A stretch of 32,591 nt of DNA. Origin: Desulfobacterales bacterium. GTDB lineage: Bacteria; Desulfobacterota; Desulfobacteria; Desulfobacterales; DTYH01. The stretch is from assembly GCA_012961955.1 (NCBI GenBank), contig DTYH01000286.1, forward strand, positions 1-32,591, given 5' to 3'. Of this stretch, positions 26,406-32,591 are shown one piece after another. Both the position numbers and the translations under genes were made by a program. Each line of letters opens with the position of its first letter. The stretch's first letter is position 1. The notes below the pieces were generated by a model. That model was given only the letters and a program-made list of their open reading frames with translations, had not been told where the DNA came from and ran no database searches.

Positions 26406-27044
26406 ATGAAAAGCGTGAGAGCTAAACTAAAAAACTATTTTTTGACCGGCGTTTTGGTGACTGTTCCCATCAGCTTGACAATCTATATCCTCGTTTCCAT
26501 CATAGGATATGTGGACAAAAGACTCCTAACCCTGGTGCCTCTAAAATACCACCCAGATGCTTACCTCGGGTTCAAGGTGTACGGTATTGGCATTGTGGCT
26601 ACTGCTTTGCTCCTTTTCATAGTTGGAATCCTGACTCAGAATTTAATAGGGAAAAAACTTGTCAGATTTGGTAATAAGATATTACACAAGATTCCTTTGG
26701 TGCGAAGTATCTATTTTCCCATACGAGACTTTTTTGAAGTCGTCATGATGCAGGGAAGAGACAAGTTGAGGCGGGTTGTGCTCGTAGAATATCCCCGGAA
26801 AGGGATGTGGGTAATAGGTTTTGTAACCGGTCTAACAGACGGCGAAGTGAAAGCGCAATTTTCAGAAAAGCACATAAACATCTTTGTTCCGACTACTCCG
26901 AATCCTACTTCTGGTTTTTATGTTGTTGTCCCGGAAAAAGATGTCATCCCCTTGGACATGACGGTCCAAGATGCATTTAAGCTGATCATTTCTGGAGGAA
27001 TTGTCCAGAATCAAACCGAAGGCATCCCATCAAAAGATCTGTAA
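26406..27044 (+). CDS. DUF502 family inner-membrane protein
   Basis: 212 residues. Two membrane helices are clear (about 12-34, YFLTGVLVTVPISLTIYILV, and 56-78, GIGIVATALLLFIVGIL). A conserved segment follows (KIPLVRSIYFPIRDFFEVVM), then a soluble domain with VVLVEYPRKGMWVIGFVTGL and NIFVPTTPNPTSGFYVVVP. These are hallmarks of DUF502 proteins, found widely in bacteria and plants (COV1-like). The biochemical function is not established. The ATG is preceded by AAGGGG. The small protein that follows starts eight bases after the stop, so the two form one transcript. Assignment is secure at the family level only. Confidence 0.92.
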   Translation: MKSVRAKLKNYFLTGVLVTVPISLTIYILVSIIGYVDKRLLTLVPLKYHPDAYLGFKVYGIGIVATALLLFIVGILTQNLIGKKLVRFGNKILHKIPLVRSIYFPIRDFFEVVMMQGRDKLRRVVLVEYPRKGMWVIGFVTGLTDGEVKAQFSEKHINIFVPTTPNPTSGFYVVVPEKDVIPLDMTVQDAFKLIISGGIVQNQTEGIPSKDL

Positions 27045-27052
27045 GAGGTGAT

Positions 27053-27280
27053 ATGATGTCCAGGCGGGAAGAAGAACTTGAAAAAGAAGGCTGGGTCAGG
27101 CAGTTTGTCGCCGATGAGCCAAGGCTGAGTGAGGCGGTTGAGACCTATAAATCAATCGGTTTTGAGGTGCACCTTGAGCCCCTACCCATGGACGAGAACT
27201 GCGATAGCGGAGAATGTCGTATGTGCTTTAAGGAGAATCCTGACCGGTATCGTGTTATCTATATAAGGCCGGTGAAGTAG
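27053..27280 (+). CDS. Small conserved-looking protein with a three-cysteine cluster
   Basis: 75 residues, acidic and soluble. GAGGTGAT lies directly before two consecutive ATGs (27053 and 27056); either could be used. Near the C-terminal half is DENCDSGECRMCFKENPDRY, whose Cys-x4-Cys-x2-Cys pattern suggests metal binding or a redox role, and the ending RVIYIRPVK looks like a closing beta strand. I recognise the general look from deltaproteobacterial genomes but no named family. Eight-base spacing to the DUF502 gene suggests shared expression. Likely a real gene, function unknown. Confidence 0.75.
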   Translation: MMSRREEELEKEGWVRQFVADEPRLSEAVETYKSIGFEVHLEPLPMDENCDSGECRMCFKENPDRYRVIYIRPVK

Positions 27281-27429
27281 GTATGAGGACTCACAAGGGG
27301 CGTATGTGAGCGTTCCAGATCCCTACCGGTATTACTCCACCAACAATGTGTAGCGGTCGTGGGGAAAGATAGTCAATGACTTTGAACGATTGGTACAAAT
27401 CGTTATTATCATACGAAATATAACAAAAA

Positions 27430-28413
27430 ATGGGAACAAAAATATTGAAGCAGGCCAAAGAGGTCCTTCAGATCGAGGCTGAAGGAATCTTGAACCTAGT
27501 AAATCGTGTTGATGACAAGTTTGAAGAATTGGTAGATTTGATCTACCATTCCAAAGGACGGGTTATTCTAACAGGTATCGGCAAATCAGGCATTGTGGCC
27601 CGAAAGATTGTCGCTACCCTTAACAGTACTGGGACTCCTTCCCTTTTTCTTCATCCGGTTGAGGCAATGCATGGAGACCTGGGGATGGTAAGACCGGATG
27701 ATGTTGTAGTTGCCCTTTCCAATAGTGGCGAGACGGATGAGCTAAACATGCTCATTCCGAGCATAAAGGCCATAGGTTGTGTCCTCGTTTCGTTTTGCGG
27801 AAGGGTGGATTCCACCCTGGCTCGAAACAGCGATATTGTCATCGACGTAGGCGTAGAACGTGAAGCTTGTCCTTTAGGGCTTGCGCCCACCGCCAGCACT
27901 ACTGCCCTTCTAGCCATGGGAGATGCTTTAGCTGTTTCTCTCGTCCATAAACGCCGCTTCAAACCAAGCGATTTTAAAAGATTTCACCCCGGTGGTAACC
28001 TGGGTCAACGCCTTTCTGTTCGGGTGCGTGAGATAATGCTTACCGGGGAACTTATTCCTACTGTACGTGCCGGTGTAAGTATGAAGGAGGTGATTGAGGA
28101 GATCAACCGGTTACAGATGGGTGCTGCTCTTGTTATTGACGAAGACGATACCCTTGTTGGTATCGTGACCGATGGTGATATTCGGCGTTTTCTCATCCAC
28201 AGCGATCAAATACACGAACGGAGGGTGGAGGATGTTATGACCAGAAATCCAAAAACCGTGCCCCCTAATACGCTGGCATTGGATGCCCTGACCATGATGG
28301 AGAAGTACGAGATTACGATCCTCCCCATAACCAACTCTGCCAAAAGGGTTCAAGGTATATTGCACCTTCACGATATCCTGGGAAAAGGAGCATTTAAATT
28401 CAATGGGGTCTGA
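27430..28413 (+). CDS. kdsD: D-arabinose 5-phosphate isomerase (KdsD/KpsF/GutQ family)
   Basis: 327 residues. It interconverts D-ribulose 5-phosphate and D-arabinose 5-phosphate, the first step towards Kdo, a sugar of the lipopolysaccharide core. An N-terminal SIS sugar-isomerase domain (about 40-175) contains GIGKSGIVARKIVATLNSTG, HPVEAMHGDLGMV and ALSNSGETDEL. Two CBS domains follow (about 203-262 and 272-325; AALVIDEDDTLVGIVTDGDI). Length and layout match the family. No Shine-Dalgarno sequence is visible before the ATG, only an A-rich stretch. The next gene overlaps its last 11 bases. The other Kdo genes (kdsA, kdsB, kdsC) are not here. The finding implies a Gram-negative envelope. Confidence 0.94.
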   Translation: MGTKILKQAKEVLQIEAEGILNLVNRVDDKFEELVDLIYHSKGRVILTGIGKSGIVARKIVATLNSTGTPSLFLHPVEAMHGDLGMVRPDDVVVALSNSGETDELNMLIPSIKAIGCVLVSFCGRVDSTLARNSDIVIDVGVEREACPLGLAPTASTTALLAMGDALAVSLVHKRRFKPSDFKRFHPGGNLGQRLSVRVREIMLTGELIPTVRAGVSMKEVIEEINRLQMGAALVIDEDDTLVGIVTDGDIRRFLIHSDQIHERRVEDVMTRNPKTVPPNTLALDALTMMEKYEITILPITNSAKRVQGILHLHDILGKGAFKFNGV

Positions 28414-29365
28414 TACTAAAGAATACAGGCCCCCAAAGGGTCTGATTTGTCCGATAATTACTCCGTTGACAGACAAGAAGCTACTTGACGAGGCATCGCT
28501 TGAGAAGCTTATCCGACATGTTGAACCGTACATAGACGCTATTCTACTGGGAGACATATCCTTTGGAGAGGTCCTTTTTTTGAATTCAAGGACAAGAGAG
28601 GATCTGATAGCCAGAGGGTTCGAGATCATTGATGGGCGGCTGCCGATACTCGTCACAATCACAGATGAAACAGCGGAAAAGACAAATAAGAATATGTACA
28701 GATTTGAGTCTATTATTGAAAGATCAGGCTACACGGGAGAGATCTTCTGGGTCGATTATCCTATTTACTACCATAGCAACCGTAAGCTACCACAATTCTA
28801 CAGAGAATTATCGGAAAATACAAAGATTCCCTTTATAATAGGGAATGATCCACGCCTGATCAAGAATAATAAGATTCCGGTGAGACACAAAAATATTCGT
28901 ACCAGTATAATGAAGAATCTCGCCAACTTAGAGTCAATCAAGGGCTTGATCTTCTCAGGGACATTAAATCGGGCTCTGAATTATCAAAAGGGGCTGAGAG
29001 ATCGGAAGGATTTTAGGTTTTACGATGGGAACGAAGGCACTTTTTTAAAAAGGCCTAGCTCCAGCGGGGTTGTGGCTGGAGGAGCAAACCTCCTCCCTGA
29101 GGCCTGGCGAAAGATTACATATTCTTCCCTGAATCTGTATGATGTTCAAAGAGAGTATCGCGATTATGTAAGGCATATATGGAGGACAGGCTCCATGCTT
29201 CAGGCCATCTACGACCTTTATGGTAAAAATCCTGGAGTAGTAATGAAATACATCCTTTATCTAGCAGGGCTTATTCCAAACAGCGTGACCGCATCTGGAG
29301 AGAGTGTGGGACCCGATGAGGAGCGGACCATAAAGGCAGTCATTAAAGAGTATGAGATTGTATGA
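28403..29365 (+). CDS. Divergent DapA-family (dihydrodipicolinate synthase/aldolase) protein
   Basis: 320 residues, overlapping kdsD by 11 bases. The fold is that of DapA/NanA class I aldolases: PKGLICPIITPLTD at the front, YPIYYHSN in the middle (Tyr119, 122 and 123 near the usual catalytic Tyr), SIKGLIFSG with Lys180 at the Schiff-base position, and SSGVVAGGANLLPEAW for the GxISxxAN strand. The usual GTTGE pocket reads GDISFGE, so the Thr-Thr pair that binds the carboxyl group is missing. This argues against true dihydrodipicolinate synthase. A lyase or aldolase acting on another sugar acid is more likely, perhaps linked to the Kdo pathway given its neighbour, but this is inference. The intact Lys suggests it is active. 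Confidence 0.85.
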   Translation: MGSDTKEYRPPKGLICPIITPLTDKKLLDEASLEKLIRHVEPYIDAILLGDISFGEVLFLNSRTREDLIARGFEIIDGRLPILVTITDETAEKTNKNMYRFESIIERSGYTGEIFWVDYPIYYHSNRKLPQFYRELSENTKIPFIIGNDPRLIKNNKIPVRHKNIRTSIMKNLANLESIKGLIFSGTLNRALNYQKGLRDRKDFRFYDGNEGTFLKRPSSSGVVAGGANLLPEAWRKITYSSLNLYDVQREYRDYVRHIWRTGSMLQAIYDLYGKNPGVVMKYILYLAGLIPNSVTASGESVGPDEERTIKAVIKEYEIV

Positions 29366-29669
29366 GTGTTTAGTTTCAGGCCAATCCAAAATATTCATGC
29401 CAATTACGAACAAAATTGCACCTTAGCTTGTAAATATTCGGTTATCCTGTGAAAGTCCTAGAGTACCGGGTGAAAGGACTAAGGATTGACGGGTAAGGAT
29501 TAGGGAGTAAAGGAGTCGCCAATATGTTTTTTTGGATGGGGGCAACCTGGAAGACTCTGTCTTCTTAGCTCTGAGGAGCAAAGAAAATGAGGTGGCGCAG
29601 ACAGATACACTCTTTTTAGAGGGCTCGAGTGTTAAAAAAGAAAGAATTTTCAGACGAGTGGAGGTCAGG
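29366..29669. other. Short gap before the phosphofructokinase gene
   Basis: About 300 bases. An open frame continues upstream of the chosen phosphofructokinase start as far as a TTG at 29532, but those 46 extra codons lack family resemblance and a ribosome site. At 29470-29513 there are loose GGACTAAGGATT / GGTAAGGATTAGG direct units. Nothing else stands out. Confidence 0.5.
29660..29664 (+). promoter_or_regulatory. Ribosome binding site that fixes the phosphofructokinase start
   Basis: GGAGG lies five bases before the ATG at 29670. It favours this start over the TTG at 29532 in the same frame, which has no comparable site. Confidence 0.75.
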
Positions 29670-31004
29670 ATGAAAGAAGATATTCTTGATACATCGATTC
29701 CTGTCCTGGGAAAACCCAAGGTTCCTTCTCCAATCGCATCGATAAACGATCCTTTGCGATCTCGTTCCTTTGTGTCAGACAATGAGCGGATACTCTTAAA
29801 CATTCTTGAGCACGAAGTTGTGGAAGGAATAGAGGCCGGTAAAAAATGCCTTTCGTTTGAACGAGCAGGCCCACGGAAAAGAATATACTTTGACCCCAGC
29901 AAACTTCGTTGTGCCATCGTGACATGTGGAGGCCTCTGTCCTGGAATAAACGATATTATACGGGCCATAGTACTCGAACTGTATCATGTATATAAGGTGA
30001 AAAATATAGTCGGTATACGATACGGACTTCAGGGATTTATTCCCAAGTACGGCCACGACGTGATTGAGCTAACTCCTGATATCGTGTCGCACATCCATGA
30101 GATGGGGGGGACGATTTTGGGTTCTTCGAGGGGGCCGCAGGACATAGGAGAGATCGTGGATGCCCTTGAAAGGATGAACGTGGGACTCCTTTTCGCCATC
30201 GGGGGGGATGGAACCCTGAAGGCAGCTACCAGGATTGTTGACGAGATACTAGAGAGGGGATTAAAGATCTCCGTAATCGGTATACCCAAGACCATCGATA
30301 ATGATATCTACATGGTAGAACGTTCCTTTGGTTTCAGCACTGCTGTAGAGGTTGCTACTCACGCCATCCGTAGTGCACATATAGAAGCTTTGGGTTTTCC
30401 AAACGGGATCGGGTTGTTGAAACTCATGGGACGGAACTCGGGATTCATCGCTGCTACAGCCACCTTGGCATTACGAGATGTCAACTTTGTTTTAATCCCT
30501 GAATCGGACTTTGACTTGGAAGGTCCTAACGGTCTCCTTGAGGCATTAAAAAGACGATTGTTAGAAAGAAAACACGCGGTTATTGTGGTTGCCGAAGGGG
30601 CAGGTCAAAAATTTTTCGGCAATAACAAAGAAGAACGTGATGCATCAGGAAATATTCGACTTAAGGACATTGGCCAGTTTTTAAAAGATGCAATTCTTGA
30701 ATACTTCAATCAAGAGGGCATGGAAGTCAACTTGAAATACATAGATCCAAGCTATATGATTCGGAGCCTCCCCGCAAACACAAGTGACAATATCTTTTGT
30801 GGCTTCCTGGGGCAGAGCGCGGTTCATGCGGGAATGGCGGGGAAGACGAAGATGTTAGTGAGTTCCCTGAATAACCACCTTGTGCATGTGCCTATGCACT
30901 TGTCTGCAGGACGTCAGAAGAGAGTGGATCTCAAGGGAAAGTTGTGGCTCAGCGTACTTGAGACAACAGGTCAGCCGAGTCTGAAGAACGAAAGAGATGA
31001 TTAA
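29670..31004 (+). CDS. 6-phosphofructokinase, plant-type (long) subfamily
   Basis: 444 residues from the ATG at 29670. It phosphorylates fructose 6-phosphate in glycolysis. Core motifs: IVTCGGLCPGINDIIRAI, GIRYGLQGF, GSSRGPQD, IGGDGTLKAATRI (178-190), GIPKTIDNDI (Lys207, catalytic Asp210), IEALGFPNGIGLLKLMGRNS and FVLIPESDFDL. The phosphoryl-donor positions are Gly181 (GGDG, the ATP-type residue) and Lys207 (PKTIDND, shared with PPi enzymes). This Gly/Lys combination is that of plant ATP-PFKs, so ATP is the more likely donor, although PPi use cannot be excluded. An N-terminal extension of about 85 residues precedes the catalytic core, as in plant-type enzymes. The family is common in deltaproteobacteria and spirochaetes. 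The gene stands apart from the kdsD pair by 304 bases. Confidence 0.92.
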   Translation: MKEDILDTSIPVLGKPKVPSPIASINDPLRSRSFVSDNERILLNILEHEVVEGIEAGKKCLSFERAGPRKRIYFDPSKLRCAIVTCGGLCPGINDIIRAIVLELYHVYKVKNIVGIRYGLQGFIPKYGHDVIELTPDIVSHIHEMGGTILGSSRGPQDIGEIVDALERMNVGLLFAIGGDGTLKAATRIVDEILERGLKISVIGIPKTIDNDIYMVERSFGFSTAVEVATHAIRSAHIEALGFPNGIGLLKLMGRNSGFIAATATLALRDVNFVLIPESDFDLEGPNGLLEALKRRLLERKHAVIVVAEGAGQKFFGNNKEERDASGNIRLKDIGQFLKDAILEYFNQEGMEVNLKYIDPSYMIRSLPANTSDNIFCGFLGQSAVHAGMAGKTKMLVSSLNNHLVHVPMHLSAGRQKRVDLKGKLWLSVLETTGQPSLKNERDD

Positions 31005-31197
31005 ATGGGTAACGGGTTAGGGTCATCCCAATGCTATGGTATCTCGGCACCTTTTCTGTCAGTATTGAAATTCTGGTTACTGGGGGATCGGGAGCTCGGT
31101 GTCGAGGGGGGCTTGGGATAGCAAAGAAAGTTAGAGAGTTGAGCTAGTTGGGGATTCGACGAGTTTGACCTGTTTCGTTGCTACGGATTCAGAGTGA

Positions 31198-31916
31198 GAT
31201 GGCATAGCTGGACGACTGCCGCTGTTTCAGGACCGACACATCCTCTTAAACAGGGGCGTACTGGAGTCGACAGGGCTCAACTTGGATGAGGCAAAAAAGG
31301 CTTTTCAGCGTTACAGAGTGCTTTATCAAGACAAGGATGACGTTGATACGAAAATTGAGCTAACCGACTTTTTGATGCAGGGGTTCTTGAACGTCCCGGA
31401 CACATCCCCTGATGAGCATGTTACCTGTGTACACTCTGGATGTCCTTTGAGGCCTACGTGAAGGCCGTGGGTTTTGAAGGTGAAGATACTGTCTCAAAGG
31501 TTGAGAGTTCCTTTTTCGAAGCGTGTTCCAAGCCGTTAATCGATGCAAATCGACTGGCGCGCCTGATCTTTCCGATACTATTCCCAGCGGCTATGTCTAT
31601 ATTCAGACCCCTCAATATGACCTGGCCGTTGAGTCCTTCCGAGCCTGCATTCCTGTCACTCCAGACAGTTCTGTGATTTGCGGTTATCTTGGTAATGTTA
31701 TATGTTGTAGGGGAGCCGGACGTTGCCAGGCAGTGTTACCTGGAGGTATGCTTGATTGAGCCTGGTGGCATGGATTGGAATCACATGAAGGACAGAGCCC
31801 TTCTGGAATTGCGAGATCGACTCCTTGAAGAACATGATTTGGACAATTCATTGGCCCTTGAATGGCTTCCGAGCTATGCCTACATTCAGGGTTTATTTAA
31901 GCCCAAGGCCCCATAA
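31198..31916 (+). pseudogene. TPR-like gene broken by three frameshifts
   Basis: Four successive pieces in changing frames appear to belong to one protein. Piece 1 (to about 31415): ESTGLNLDEAKKAFQRYRVL, TKIELTDFLMQGFLNVP. Piece 2 (about 31422-31520): LCTLWMSFEAYVKAVGFEGE. Piece 3 (about 31517-31690): VFQAVNRCKSTGAPDLSDTI, GYVYIQTPQYDLAVESFRAC, IPVTPDSS. Piece 4 (about 31690-31916): GEPDVARQCYLEVCLIEPGG, RDRLLEEHDLDNSLALEWLP, ending FKPKAP. The PQYDLAVESFRACIPVTPD to GEPDVARQCYLEVCLIEP region has TPR-like spacing. The stop at 31914-31916 looks like the original end. The start is not visible: an in-frame TGA lies shortly before 31198. Function unknown. Three shifts in 300 bases make sequencing error an unlikely sole cause. 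Confidence 0.7.
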
Positions 31917-32215
31917 AGCTGAACGAGGGAATGAAGGCGTGTGGACGAATATCTAGACTTGCGAAAAGCGTATCTAAAAGATAGGTCTCATAGATATTCG
32001 CAGGCAAATGAAGGATACAGAACCTGGTCTATTTTCCAAGTACTTGAGGCACATTGAAGGAGAGAATCAACGCAAAGGATAAGGACTCTATAGCCTGCGC
32101 ATCCAGCGAGTTGACTTAGAAAGTGTCTGAAGTCTAGGCCGAGCATATGAGGTATAATCTGCACACCAGCCATTGGGCTATGCTGTTCTCCGCCGGTGAC
32201 GCTTATTCGTGTTGC
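31917..32215. other. Non-coding stretch between the broken TPR-like gene and the SDR gene
   Basis: About 300 bases, no gene or strong hairpin seen. A TATAAT (32153-32158) is present, but no well-spaced partner box was found, and the only plus-strand gene after it is absent, so it is not called as a promoter. Confidence 0.45.
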
Positions 32216-32591
32216 CTACAAAGATGATCTGTTCGTTGCCAGGTGTCGTCCTCCATCCACGTTGAGAGTGATGCCAGTTATCCATGAGCTCTCTTCGGAT
32301 GCCAGAAAGAACGCGGCCTCGGTAACGTCTTTCGGTTTGCCGTTTCTGTCTAGGGGGTGTAGAGGGCGCATATTATCATAAAATTCAGATACGTTCTCCT
32401 CGCCGAAGATAGGTACCGAAAGTTCCGTGTCTTCAACAACTGGAGGGCATATCAAATTGACCCGAATGTTGTCCGATGCTACCTCCATGGCCATGACTTG
32501 TGACAGCATTTGCAGTGCAGGCTTTGAAGTGCAATACAGACCTACGCTGGGAAAGGCCTTGAGTCCCGCTATGGAGGAGATGTTTATGATA
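32216..32591 (-). CDS. Short-chain dehydrogenase/reductase, C-terminal part (cut by window edge)
   Basis: The minus-strand frame is open to the right edge; 124 residues are visible. It shows the second half of a classical SDR: NISSIAG with the catalytic Ser, then YCTSKPAL with the YxxxK pair, VASDNIRVNLICPPVVEDTE (the usual NxIxPG reads NLICPP), a variable substrate lid with FYDNMRPLHPLDRNGKPKDV, and the closing ASEESSWITGITLNVDGGRH. The Rossmann half with TGxxxGxG lies outside the window. SDRs use NAD(P)H to oxidise or reduce alcohols and ketones; the FabG-like ending does not fix the substrate. The ATG at 32509 is internal. Class certain, substrate unknown. Confidence 0.92.
   Translation of the reverse strand, partial: IINISSIAGLKAFPSVGLYCTSKPALQMLSQVMAMEVASDNIRVNLICPPVVEDTELSVPIFGEENVSEFYDNMRPLHPLDRNGKPKDVTEAAFFLASEESSWITGITLNVDGGRHLATNRSSL

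Noticed and set aside
29532-29669. Upstream TTG start for the phosphofructokinase
   Set aside because: The extra 46 codons look unlike the family and lack a ribosome site, while the ATG at 29670 has GGAGG at good spacing.

Overview
The window is a chromosomal segment of a Gram-negative bacterium. The most likely source is a deltaproteobacterium-like (Desulfobacterota) lineage, possibly uncultured. This is inferred from gene content: multi-PAS hybrid kinases, a LonB-type protease with an AAA_32-like ATPase, a DUF502 membrane protein, a KdsD (Kdo pathway) isomerase, a plant-type phosphofructokinase, and intergenic DNA full of short structured repeats. No rRNA, tRNA, CRISPR array or intact insertion sequence was found. 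Both edges cut a gene: clpB on the left and a short-chain dehydrogenase on the right.

Layout. (1) 2-2587: clpB lacking only its first codons, with a strong terminator. (2) 2588-3651: non-coding, repeat-bearing. (3) 3652-12543: three consecutive same-strand sensor kinases (a seven-PAS hybrid kinase; a PAS-PAS-GAF-HisKA_2 kinase preceded by a broken GAF remnant; a receiver-PAS-kinase-receiver protein). (4) 13035-16722: Hsp20, a LonB-like protease and a cysteine-rich protein. (5) 16767-19964, minus strand: a large YhaN/SMC-like ATPase with a central membrane hairpin. (6) 19965-22156: a repeat-rich gap containing a decayed YdcF/DUF218 gene. (7) 22157-24543: tldD overlapping an OppD/DppD-type ATPase gene. 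(8) 24683-25267, minus strand: a stand-alone pyruvate-kinase-C-terminal-like protein. (9) 25268-26405: another repeat-bearing gap. (10) 26406-31004: DUF502 protein, a 75-residue protein, KdsD, a divergent DapA-family protein and a phosphofructokinase. (11) 31198-31916: a TPR-like gene broken by three frameshifts. (12) 32216-32591, minus strand: the C-terminal part of an SDR enzyme.

Functional themes. ClpB, Hsp20 and the LonB-like protease are protein quality-control factors that flank the block of three kinases. They may form a stress-sensing and proteostasis neighbourhood, although wide gaps argue against one operon. The two larger kinases share an unusual PAS subtype with a PFW(E/D)xxWF signature, so these modules have probably duplicated within and between genes. 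The kdsD to dapA-like pair overlaps and is very likely co-transcribed.

The most notable feature is decay and repetition. Three genes are visibly broken (8031-8471, 20913-21556, 31198-31916). At least four families of short dispersed, palindromic intergenic sequence recur within these 32 kb, and one copy (20299-20592) appears to be interrupted by an insert whose ends recur at 24583-24696. I see no clear new defence or metabolic system. The repeat families and the signalling/proteostasis cluster are the best leads.
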